In this document: piece after piece, positions 53,980 through 61,610 of the stretch
How positions within the stretch are numbered: the stretch's first letter is position 1
Layout of the letters: each line of letters begins with the position of its first letter
Source: Bacteroidia bacterium
GTDB lineage: Bacteria > Bacteroidota > Ignavibacteria > SZUA-365
DNA length: 64,000 nucleotides
Assembly: GCA_027493955.1 (NCBI GenBank)
Contig: JAOSJT010000001.1
Location: 4,512,552-4,576,551, forward strand
Direction of reading: 5' to 3'
The notes under the pieces: model-generated
Told to the model about the DNA's origin: nothing
What the model saw: only the letters and a program-made list of their open reading frames with translations
The model's database searches: none
Program-made: the position numbers and the translations under genes

Positions 53980-54924
53980 TCAACACTGCACGTATCTGCA
54001 TATCTCCGGCACGAGATCCGTCAGCGATTGCATGGCAGCGAAATCGAAACCCTTCCGATTGCCGAAAGCGAACAGCGGTACAGGATTGCGCGTGTGCGTC
54101 TTGATGCTCAGCTCTTCCATATTGCCGTGGTCGCTGGTGACGAGCACAAGCGTGCGACGGAGGTCCACTGTCTCGTACACGCCCCGCAGCAGTCCGTCGA
54201 ATTGTTCGAGACAGTGCTTCGCGCGTTCGAAGCTCTGCTCATGCCCGGCCTTGTCCGTCATGAAATATTCGAACAGCGTAAACGCGTGCTCGTCGGCCAC
54301 GCGCGCAAGTACGGCGCCCGCCTCGCGTGGAGTAATTACCGGCGCATCGGGGTGACCAATATGAGGCCAGCGTTCGGCAGTGATGTCCGTGGAGACGGAG
54401 GTGCCCGCTTTGAGCGAGCGGATATCGCGGAAGGGAATATCCGAAGTGAGCGCCGCGTACATCCCGGCCACCATGCGCTTGCGGGGCCCCTCGAGATAAT
54501 CGAAAAAGCGCTGCGGAAAAGCGTTCGCAAGCGCGGCCGGTCGCTGCGGCATCGCGTTGCGCAGTCGCGCAAAGATGCTGTGCTGCGCGACCACCGGTTT
54601 CAGGGTCGAGTAGATGTAGGGACCAAAATGCTGCCCGATCATGCGGGCTGTGTTCAGTCCCGTGTACAGGGCCGATTGACCGGTTCCGCTTTGAGGCAAT
54701 CCCTTTACACCGAGTCGGGCGTTCAGCGGCAGGTAAAGCGCGTCGCTTCCTTCATAATCCCTGCTGCGCAGCGAAGGCAGATTGCCGTCAAGCAGCTCCT
54801 GGAGAAATAGGGGAGGAGAAGCGAAGAGCGGATTGCGCGAAGCGTCGCGCACCCCGATGCCGACACCGTCTAAGAATATCAGCAGAACGCGGGGCGATGT
54901 GTCAATCGTCGCCGGCCGCGTCAT
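53980..54924 (-). CDS. Alkaline-phosphatase-superfamily metalloenzyme (phosphoglycerate mutase-like)
   Basis: 314 aa. Superfamily motifs are LLIFLDGVGIG (metal-binding Asp), QSGTGQSALYTGLN with the nucleophile position, FEYFMTDKAGHEQSF, and SDHGNMEELSIKTHTRNPVPLFAFG. These match the metalloenzyme domain of 2,3-bisphosphoglycerate-independent phosphoglycerate mutase and relatives. At 314 aa it is much shorter than iPGM (about 510) and lacks the inserted phosphotransferase domain, so true iPGM activity is unlikely. The gene start overlaps dtd by 23 bp, implying coupled translation. Substrate unknown. Confidence 0.75.
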   Translation of the reverse strand: MTRPATIDTSPRVLLIFLDGVGIGVRDASRNPLFASPPLFLQELLDGNLPSLRSRDYEGSDALYLPLNARLGVKGLPQSGTGQSALYTGLNTARMIGQHFGPYIYSTLKPVVAQHSIFARLRNAMPQRPAALANAFPQRFFDYLEGPRKRMVAGMYAALTSDIPFRDIRSLKAGTSVSTDITAERWPHIGHPDAPVITPREAGAVLARVADEHAFTLFEYFMTDKAGHEQSFERAKHCLEQFDGLLRGVYETVDLRRTLVLVTSDHGNMEELSIKTHTRNPVPLFAFGNRKGFDFAAMQSLTDLVPEICRYVQC

Positions 54925-55378
54925 GATACTCGTTCTTGCTTTTCAGCATGACGGTGACGGGACCATCGTTGACCAACTCCACATCCATCATTGCGGCGAA
55001 TTCCCCGGTCCCTATTCTTTCCACGCCGAGAAGCCGCCGCAGTTCATGGACGTAATGATCGTACAGGCGCTCCGCTAGGATGGGCTCGGCCGCATGCCCG
55101 TAGCTCGGCCGGTTGCCCTTGCGCGTGTCCGCGTGCAGCGTGAACTGCGACACGACAAGAATCTCCCCGCCGATGTCCTGCACCGAGAGATTCATCTTTC
55201 CTTCGCCGTCATTGAAAATGCGCAGTTGCGCCGTCCGCGACGCCAGGTACGCAGCCTCGGCCTCTCCGTCTCCATGCCTTACCCCCGCCAGCACGAGCAG
55301 TCCTCTGCCGATTGACCCTGTGATCCGGCCGTCAACCGTTACTTTCGCTTGCGATACGCGTTGTATGAGGAGGCGCAT
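54902..55378 (-). CDS. dtd: D-aminoacyl-tRNA deacylase
   Basis: 158 aa from ATG 55378; an upstream open extension is purine-tract sequence with no homology. Family motifs: MRLLIQRVSQAKVTVDG at the start, LVVSQFTLHADTRKGNRPSY, and the C-terminal MMDVELVNDGPVTVML (the usual GxxMxVxLVNDGPVT). It frees tRNA from mischarged D-amino acids and glycine. It has a 13-residue C-terminal extension relative to the 145-aa E. coli enzyme. It overlaps the next gene by 23 bp. Confidence 0.92.
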   Translation of the reverse strand: MRLLIQRVSQAKVTVDGRITGSIGRGLLVLAGVRHGDGEAEAAYLASRTAQLRIFNDGEGKMNLSVQDIGGEILVVSQFTLHADTRKGNRPSYGHAAEPILAERLYDHYVHELRRLLGVERIGTGEFAAMMDVELVNDGPVTVMLKSKNEYHDAAGDD

Positions 55379-55609
55379 TTTTTTTTGCTGGTAGAGGGTG
55401 AAGGGTAAAGGGGTGAAGAGGAGGATCGTGAAAAGGTAAAAAGGTGAAAAGGAAAAAAGGTAAGATGGTAGGATATTATGACGTTGTATTTTTATCAACT
55501 CATCGGTTCGGCACGAATCGAAAGGTAAGGGCGTCTTACCCCGCCACGGCGAGTCTTCGACTTTTCACCGTTTCACCTTTTTTCCTTTTCACGATTCACG
55601 ATTCCCGAT
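55379..55609. repeat. Purine/pyrimidine-rich inverted repeat between the HD-protein gene and dtd
   Basis: The left arm (55426-55459) is almost all G/A and the right arm (55561-55594) is its near reverse complement: 30 of 34 positions match, around 101 bp of ordinary sequence. GTGAAAAGG-type motifs recur in the left arm and GATTCACGATTCCCGATT-like direct repeats follow the right. It sits in the 231-bp gap upstream of dtd. Folding into a long hairpin or a DNA-structure role is possible; no gene. Confidence 0.75.
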
Positions 55610-56233
55610 TCACGAAAACAACTTTCGTTTAATCATATCCATCTCCGTGACGATGCGCAGGAGAAGCAGATTTTGCTCCTGTTGTGCCATGGGATAGTAG
55701 TACTGTTCGGTTTCCTCGATGTAACGGAAGGGATTGCGCTTGACGCCGAATTCCAGGCAGCGATAGTTGTCCAGGCGTTCGGCGAATTTGATAATTTTAC
55801 AGTCGAGACTGCTGAAACGCAGTCGTTCTATATACCGTGTGTCCTCCTCTTCCCGTTGCGCACCGGTGAGGCGAAGGTTTTTCGTCAGTACTTCCACGAT
55901 GTAGGAAATGTACGGGCTGAAATTGAATTTGAGTACTTCTGCAGTGATGATGTCCGAATCTTCGAGTACATCGTGCAGCAGCGCGGCGGAGATGACATCG
56001 GCATTGATATACTCGAGCTCACGGATGATGATACGGGCGACGCGTGACAAATGCCAGAAATAGTGCGCACCGTCGTTACGCACCTGAAAAGCATGCACAT
56101 GCGTGGCCATTTCGAACGCGCCGAGAATGGTAGTCAGCTCCACGGGATCCACGCGGGTACTGACGTCCTCTATCAACTCCTCGCGGGTGTACTGGGTTTG
56201 GTTATAGTGTGGTAATGCTTCCTGCATTCGCAA
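55610..56233 (-). CDS. HD-domain hydrolase resembling the RelA/SpoT hydrolase domain
   Basis: 207 aa. The HD pattern is HYFWHLSRVARIIIREL (His61), ALLHDVLEDSD (His87, Asp88) and KFAERLDNYRCL, aligning with the (p)ppGpp hydrolase domain of RelA/SpoT. No synthetase, TGS or ACT domain follows, as in small alarmone hydrolases. At the usual metal-binding aspartate of the KxADRLHN motif there is Glu152, and Asp155 stands in the usual His position, so the active site is not standard. Function as a pppGpp hydrolase is a hypothesis. It lies on the same strand as the GH57-like gene, after a strong terminator. Confidence 0.72.
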   Translation of the reverse strand: MRMQEALPHYNQTQYTREELIEDVSTRVDPVELTTILGAFEMATHVHAFQVRNDGAHYFWHLSRVARIIIRELEYINADVISAALLHDVLEDSDIITAEVLKFNFSPYISYIVEVLTKNLRLTGAQREEEDTRYIERLRFSSLDCKIIKFAERLDNYRCLEFGVKRNPFRYIEETEQYYYPMAQQEQNLLLLRIVTEMDMIKRKLFS

Positions 56234-56239
56234 TACAGT

Positions 56240-56273
56240 AAAAAAAACGGGACACCGCGTCGCGGTGCCCCGT
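56240..56273 (-). terminator. Intrinsic terminator of the GH57-like gene
   Basis: A long GC stem ACGGGACACCG (56247-56257) / CGGTGCCCCGT (56263-56273), one mismatch, small loop, with a T run on the minus strand (A run 56240-56246). It lies 15 bp past the stop. Confidence 0.9.
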
Positions 56274-56288
56274 TGTACCTTTGGGGAA

Positions 56289-58865
56289 TCAGTATTTTTT
56301 CATCCGGGCGAAGACGTCTTCGATCACCATTTTGTCGCCCGTAATGGTAATGCGGCGCCAATCATCGGGGAAGGTTTCGGATCCCTCCCAGGTGCCCTGG
56401 CCTCCGCTGTTGGAGAACTTGTACAACAGCTCGCCTTCGTCGATCTCGGTGATCAGCGTCCAGACGTTGTCGCCGAACTGCTTGTCGCCGTTTTCGCCGT
56501 TATCCCACATGCGTACCGTATTGGGCTCGAGATTCGCGAGTTCCTTGCGGTTGCCCGCGATGTTCACAGAGGTAATGGCCTCGCGATCCACAAGCTTACA
56601 CAGGAAGGTCACCTGAACGCGTTTGCGGGGGGTGGACCACTCGGGTGAGAAATCCGCCGGATTGACGAAGGAAGCGACCTGGGGTACACTGGCGCCGGCG
56701 ATCTGCCCGGCATGTGAGAGATTCGCTGTGAAAGCCTGCTCGAAGGGCTTGGGATTCATCTTCAACAACGACTGCTTATTGAAGGCCTCAAACCATTGCG
56801 GGCTGGTCGCGCCGTAGAAGAAGTTGAACGCGGCACCCTTGAAATTCTCCAGGTAATTCGGTGACACATCCGGTGTCGCGCCGGTAAGAGCGGATCGTGT
56901 ATTGCGCAGAGCATCCCACGCGGCGTTCATTTCGTCGCTGCCGATCCATGTGCTGAGCTTGCCTTCGAAACGTGAACCAGCGGCGAGCGTGTTCAGCTTC
57001 TCGAAATCCGCGGCTTTGTGTGCGGGCACACCGCGCAGACGATTGCCGTGGATGTACTCGGACATGGTTACGGATACGAGAGTGCGATTCTCGAACAGTT
57101 TGTTCAGCTTGCGATAGATGCCGTTGATAATGCCCTTGCCGTCGATGTCGCGCTCGTAGTGCATCCACGCATCATCCCCGTCAATAACCACGGTGACGAG
57201 CGCTTCTTTCTTGTCGTTGTTCGGTGCCATGGAGAGCACGGTGCGGATGAAATCGTCCGCCGAGTTCTCCGCGTAATAGTGACGATACATCCAGTTTACG
57301 CGGTTGCTCAAAAGCGTGTTCGTGAACGCCCCGAATACGGTTTTCCCGTCAACGGTCACAGAGTAGGGTATAGTGCTCGGAAGGTTTTTCGGTTCGCTGC
57401 GGCGCAGTACCTGTTCGTCGGAAGTGAACCACTCGAAACCATTATCCTTGAGAAGCGGGATCACCGCCGGAGACATGGCGCCATACGGCGGGACGTAGCC
57501 GGTGGGCGTGATATTCATGTAACGCTTGTAGGCCTCAATGGCCATTTTGAGCTGTGCGTCAACATCACCGGGATGCTGATAGGCAGCGGGCAGCGTGATA
57601 TTCGGATCGGCCTCTTTTGCTACGTCGGAGTTGATCAGCAGCGGCAGCACGGCATCGGAGTAGGACGTCGCGGCCATTTCGAGCTGTCCGATCATGGCGG
57701 TGGGATTGTAGCGAGCCTTTTCGAACGCAGGCAGGATACTGGCCATGATGTACCACGAAGACGCGACGGCGCGTGCGCAGTCCTCTTCGGTAATCGCACG
57801 CTTCAGATAATATTTCCCGTCGCTGCGGAAGGAGACAAGATCACGCAGGTCGAGGGAACGGTAGATGCGCGTACCCGTCTGAATCAGGGGCACGCGGCGC
57901 TCGTAAAATTCGGTATCAAAGTTTGCAAAAATGGCGAAAAACTTCAGCAGTCGCAGTTCGTCCACCGTGTAGTTCGGATTGCCGTTGGCGTCCTGCCATT
58001 TGTCATACAACTCCATCATTTCGGGGAAGCGACGCAGACGCACCGGGCTCATGGTAAAGGCGTTCCACTCGTTCTTGTAGAGATAGGCTTTGTCCTGCTC
58101 GGTCAGGCGTTCGGCCGGCGTCAGGCAGATGTCTATCCATGGATCGGTCTTCCCTTTCATCCGGGCGAGAAAACCCGCTGCATCCATCTCCGCCGGTTTT
58201 GTCCTTGCACTGGGACGGAAGGGCTTGACGAAGGGCTCGAGCCGCTTGACGTACACTTCCTGAATCTGCCACAGCAGCGTCGGTGATAACACCGCTGTAG
58301 CATGAACGTTCGGGTAACGCTGGATCACATCAGCCAGCTCGAAATAATCGCGGCATGCGTGCTGACGCACAAAGGGTGCTTCAATCTGATCGGATGCGGG
58401 ATTGTAGAAAAGGGGAACATGATGCTTGAATACCAGATTCAGATACACCGTTCCGCCTGTTTTGCTGTAACTGTCGTCGAGATTGCGGCGCACGGGATAG
58501 CCCTGCACGAGCAGCTTTCCGTCGTCTCCGAGCGAGACCAGCGTATTCAGACGCTTGCCGTCGAGTGACTCGAAGGTGAGGGGATTGGCCGGATCATGTT
58601 CGATACGGGTACCATCAATGGAAAACGCGTACTGGTAGGTGCCGGGGAGCAGGTCCACCGTTACGGTCCACTCGCCGCCTGCCGATTTGCTCATCGGGTT
58701 GGACGTCGTTGACCAGCCATTGAAATCACCGACAAGTGACACGGTCTTTGCGCCATCGTTCTTGTAGGTGAATGTGACCCCATCGGGAGATTTTGTCGGC
58801 TGAGCGATGACAAGAAGGGGGAACAGCAGGAAGGCAAATAGCAGAGGGAGGGATCTGCGTCTCAT
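56289..58865 (-). CDS. Secreted GH57-like protein with starch-binding-type modules
   Basis: 858 aa from ATG 58865, with GGAG 5 nt upstream; the longer frame from 58943 starts upstream of the likely transcription start. Signal peptide (LLFAFLLFPLLVIAQ). A CBM48-like domain (about 25-115) has TFTYKNDGAKTVSLVGDFNGW and GTYQYAFSIDGT. The central region (about 140-640) carries LNLVFKHHVPLFYNP and VHATAVLSPTLLWQIQEV, the layout of a GH57 amylase/4-alpha-glucanotransferase barrel, then TPTGYVPPYGAMSPAV. The C-terminus has a second starch-binding-like domain (NIAGNRKELANLEPN ... WEGSETFPDDW). It may act on alpha-glucans outside the cytoplasm, although GH57 enzymes are mostly cytosolic. Catalytic residues cannot be confirmed by eye. 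Confidence 0.7.
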   Translation of the reverse strand: MRRRSLPLLFAFLLFPLLVIAQPTKSPDGVTFTYKNDGAKTVSLVGDFNGWSTTSNPMSKSAGGEWTVTVDLLPGTYQYAFSIDGTRIEHDPANPLTFESLDGKRLNTLVSLGDDGKLLVQGYPVRRNLDDSYSKTGGTVYLNLVFKHHVPLFYNPASDQIEAPFVRQHACRDYFELADVIQRYPNVHATAVLSPTLLWQIQEVYVKRLEPFVKPFRPSARTKPAEMDAAGFLARMKGKTDPWIDICLTPAERLTEQDKAYLYKNEWNAFTMSPVRLRRFPEMMELYDKWQDANGNPNYTVDELRLLKFFAIFANFDTEFYERRVPLIQTGTRIYRSLDLRDLVSFRSDGKYYLKRAITEEDCARAVASSWYIMASILPAFEKARYNPTAMIGQLEMAATSYSDAVLPLLINSDVAKEADPNITLPAAYQHPGDVDAQLKMAIEAYKRYMNITPTGYVPPYGAMSPAVIPLLKDNGFEWFTSDEQVLRRSEPKNLPSTIPYSVTVDGKTVFGAFTNTLLSNRVNWMYRHYYAENSADDFIRTVLSMAPNNDKKEALVTVVIDGDDAWMHYERDIDGKGIINGIYRKLNKLFENRTLVSVTMSEYIHGNRLRGVPAHKAADFEKLNTLAAGSRFEGKLSTWIGSDEMNAAWDALRNTRSALTGATPDVSPNYLENFKGAAFNFFYGATSPQWFEAFNKQSLLKMNPKPFEQAFTANLSHAGQIAGASVPQVASFVNPADFSPEWSTPRKRVQVTFLCKLVDREAITSVNIAGNRKELANLEPNTVRMWDNGENGDKQFGDNVWTLITEIDEGELLYKFSNSGGQGTWEGSETFPDDWRRITITGDKMVIEDVFARMKKY

Positions 58866-59210
58866 AACACTCCGCGAAACTATGGTGAGTACGGACTTCT
58901 TATGTCGGATTGTGCGAGATGGCATACCATCAATAGACTTCAAACTACTTTAAGAACGCCAGAAATGCAACAAAATCGCAGCCGATGTCACCGGGATTTC
59001 GTGCCGGCGTTCTGATTATCCGGGAATTCGCTGAAATTCTGTACCGTCACGTGTATCGTCACCGCGAGGGCCGTCTCCAGTATCGAACGCTTTCCGGGAC
59101 TGCGATGAACTTTGCGTATATTTATTTGTGTTGTTCTTTGTTCCACAGCAGGCGCGGATACGTCCCGGTTCCCGCGTTGCACACCTCTGTACGAATCCTC
59201 ACGAAGCACC
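58866..59210. other. Divergent intergenic region
   Basis: About 345 bp between the GH57-like gene and the 141-aa gene. It contains the promoter candidate of the former. TATATT near 59118 has no matching -35. A frame from 59112 reads into the 141-aa gene, but its own start is not supported by a ribosome site. No gene seen. Confidence 0.6.
58942..58970 (-). promoter_or_regulatory. Candidate promoter of the GH57-like gene
   Basis: Minus strand: TTGCAT (58965-58970), 17-bp spacer, TAGTTT (58942-58947). Same -35 hexamer as the hrcA candidate. The start site would be near 58935. Confidence 0.5.
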
Positions 59211-59636
59211 ATGATCATAAGTGACGCCGTCCGGAACATCGTTGAAATGCTGCACACGCACAGCGGAAAGCGTCCCGCGGATGTAGCGGTGCTTTCCATG
59301 ATTCTGCAGCACGCAGGCGACGCCGGCCTGGCCGGGGACCTCGGCGCACTGTGCTTCCGCGCCAAGCATGTGAGCAGGGTGTTCGATACACTGTCGCGCC
59401 ATACGCCGGAGACGGAATTGCACACGAAGTTGCAGGAAGAGTTTTCCGTGTCGATTCGTGAGTTTCATGTGATGCTCGACTCCTTTATTTCCGAGGCGCC
59501 CGAAGAGCTTCGCACGAACATCACTTCGCGGCATCTTGCCGTGACACCCGATGGACTGCGGCAGTTGATGTCGCTGGCGCGCGATCTGGAACTCCTGAAA
59601 AATTGGGAACTCGATATGACGCAGCAGATCCCGTGA
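59211..59636 (+). CDS. Protein of unknown function upstream of tilS
   Basis: 141 aa from ATG 59211. All-helical, with a hydrophilic profile and no signal or membrane segment: MIISDAVRNIVEMLHTHSGKR near the start and ELLKNWELDMTQQIP at the end. HHH-free and cysteine-poor. The stop overlaps the tilS GTG (GTGA), so translation is coupled. This suggests a genuine gene that is conserved with tilS in this lineage. Function not recognised. Confidence 0.7.
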   Translation: MIISDAVRNIVEMLHTHSGKRPADVAVLSMILQHAGDAGLAGDLGALCFRAKHVSRVFDTLSRHTPETELHTKLQEEFSVSIREFHVMLDSFISEAPEELRTNITSRHLAVTPDGLRQLMSLARDLELLKNWELDMTQQIP

Positions 59637-61009
59637 GCACGAACACGCTCCTCTCGATGTGTGTACGCGCACTGGGTTCCCAGGGCGTACTCAAGCGCGG
59701 TGCTTCCTTCGTCGTCGCCGCCAGCGGCGGGATGGACTCGACAGTGCTCTGTCATATCATGCGGCAAGCCGCACGCCGATGGAAGCTCCGCCTCTGCTTC
59801 GCCTACATTCATCACGGTCTGCGCACCGAGGCCGATGGGGAGGCGGATTTCGTCCGTCAATTAGCCGAACGCATGGATGCGGAATTCCGCTGCGCGCACA
59901 TTGATGTGCGGCGTGAAATGGAGCAATCGGGCGCGTCTCTGCAGGATGTCGCTCGCCGGCTTCGCTACGACGCACTCGAGAAAATCCGTTCCGATATCGG
60001 TGCAATCGCTGTGCTGACGGCACATCATGCGGATGATCAGGCCGAAACTCTGTTGGCGCATTTTCTGCGGGGCAGCGGCGTCCGCGGACTCGTGGGCATC
60101 AGACCGCTCCTCGGCACCGTGGCGCGCCCTCTGCTCGGGGCTGCCCGCGGCGATGTACTGGCCTATGCGCGGGAGCATGAGCTGACATGGATGGATGATG
60201 CATCCAACGCCAAGGACACGTACCGGCGTAATGCCATCCGCCACCATGTGATTCCGCAAATCGAGCAGCACGTCAATCCCGGCCTCCGTCATACTCTGGG
60301 AGATACAGCCCACGTTTTTTCTGCATTGGATGCTTACCTACATGCACAGGCGGAGGCACTGCACCGACGATCCGTGACGACGGACGCGTACGGAGACGTT
60401 TCCCTTGCGGTTCCAGTACTGAAAGGGTATTTTGAATTTGAGCGTATGCTGCTTTTTCGGGTGCTGATTGCAGAAATGCGCGGAAGCGAGCCCTCCTTCG
60501 ACGAGGTACGCGCCGTGGAGAATGTTCTGAAGGCCACCGCGGGTCGGTTTGTGGACCTCGGGAAGGAATGCAGGATCATTCGTGAAAGCGACAGCGTGGT
60601 GTTTTCCCGTAAGACGTCGCTCCCCGCTGCCATTGCAGTCGTCCCGGGCCAACGCGTACGATATGGACCTTTTATCCTGTCGTCACAGACGCACGCTTAC
60701 CCGCCCGCTCTGTCGGCGGAGACATCACGCGAGGTCATCGATCTCGATCGTACGGGGCGAGAGTGGCAACTAGGCCCCTGGAGGGATGAAGATACATTCA
60801 CTCCCTTCGGAACAGCAGAAAGCAGACGCGTGAGCGATTTTCTCGCATCCGCGGGATACTCCCTCCGGGAACGCCGCCGCATCCCCGTGTTACGCGGCGC
60901 CAATGGCATTATCTGGATTTGCGGGGTGCGACTTGACGCGCATGCAGCGCTGACTCCCCACACATCCACCACAGCAATTGTTGAGTACTTTCCGGAACTT
61001 CTGCAATGA
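59633..61009 (+). CDS. tilS: tRNA(Ile)-lysidine synthase TilS
   Basis: 458 aa with a GTG start overlapping the previous gene's TGA. The N-terminal PP-loop ATPase has SGGMDS (residues 31-36), then IHHGLRTEADGEADF and LTAHHADDQAETLLAHFLRGSGVRGLVG, all TilS motifs. The C-terminal region contains the TilS domain (about 350-440). It attaches lysine to C34 of tRNA-Ile(CAU) so that it reads AUA. The order tilS-hpt-ftsH is the same as in Bacillus and many other bacteria. The stop overlaps the hpt ATG. Confidence 0.94.
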   Translation: MSTNTLLSMCVRALGSQGVLKRGASFVVAASGGMDSTVLCHIMRQAARRWKLRLCFAYIHHGLRTEADGEADFVRQLAERMDAEFRCAHIDVRREMEQSGASLQDVARRLRYDALEKIRSDIGAIAVLTAHHADDQAETLLAHFLRGSGVRGLVGIRPLLGTVARPLLGAARGDVLAYAREHELTWMDDASNAKDTYRRNAIRHHVIPQIEQHVNPGLRHTLGDTAHVFSALDAYLHAQAEALHRRSVTTDAYGDVSLAVPVLKGYFEFERMLLFRVLIAEMRGSEPSFDEVRAVENVLKATAGRFVDLGKECRIIRESDSVVFSRKTSLPAAIAVVPGQRVRYGPFILSSQTHAYPPALSAETSREVIDLDRTGREWQLGPWRDEDTFTPFGTAESRRVSDFLASAGYSLRERRRIPVLRGANGIIWICGVRLDAHAALTPHTSTTAIVEYFPELLQ

Positions 61010-61584
61010 ACTTTCTCCAGGAACACACCGCCGACAGCGTAATCATTCGGGACGAGACCTTTGTCCCGTTGATCCCCGCGCAGGTGATACAGAACCGGAT
61101 CAGAGAACTGGCGGAGGAAATTTCCGTTGAGTTGAACGGCGAAGGCGGGGTGTTCATCTGTGTGCTCAATGGCGCATTCATGTTTTTCTCCGATCTGGTC
61201 CGGCATCTGGGAATCGACTGCGAGGTGGACTTCATCAAACTGTCGAGTTACGGTGAGAGCAGGATTTCATCCGGAAACGTCCGTCTTATCAAGGACATAA
61301 ACTGCGAAATCCATGGTCGAAGGGTGTTTATAGTCGAGGATATCGTTGATACCGGTGCTTCCATCGATTTTATGTTGCGTCACCTGGAGAAAAAGAACCC
61401 TGCGTCAGTGAAAATTGTTACCTTACTGCATAAGCCGGCCAGCACGCGTTTCAATGTCGCGCTTGATTATGTCGGTTTCGAGATTCAGCCACGCTTTGTC
61501 GTGGGCTATGGTCTGGATTATGCGCAGCAGGGGCGCAATCTTCCTGCGATCTACGTTCTCGATGACGAGAAAAAACACATTTAG
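61006..61584 (+). CDS. hpt: Hypoxanthine phosphoribosyltransferase
   Basis: 192 aa. The PRPP-binding loop is VFIVEDIVDTGASIDF (Glu111-Ser119). Other HPRT motifs are GVFICVLNGAFMFFSDLVR and DFIKLSSYG. It salvages hypoxanthine and guanine to IMP and GMP using PRPP. ATG 61006 overlaps the tilS stop (ATGA), and ftsH follows after 26 bp. Length and motifs are standard. Confidence 0.95.
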   Translation: MNFLQEHTADSVIIRDETFVPLIPAQVIQNRIRELAEEISVELNGEGGVFICVLNGAFMFFSDLVRHLGIDCEVDFIKLSSYGESRISSGNVRLIKDINCEIHGRRVFIVEDIVDTGASIDFMLRHLEKKNPASVKIVTLLHKPASTRFNVALDYVGFEIQPRFVVGYGLDYAQQGRNLPAIYVLDDEKKHI

Positions 61585-61610
61585 TTACTCAGTGACAACA
61601 AAGCAGATAC

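Noticed and set aside
53980-54924. True 2,3-bisphosphoglycerate-independent phosphoglycerate mutase
   Set aside because: At 314 aa it lacks the inserted phosphotransferase domain of the roughly 510-aa enzyme.
59112-59210. N-terminal extension of the 141-aa protein from ATG 59112
   Set aside because: The added residues are low in resemblance to a signal peptide and have no ribosome site; the ATG at 59211 is preferred.
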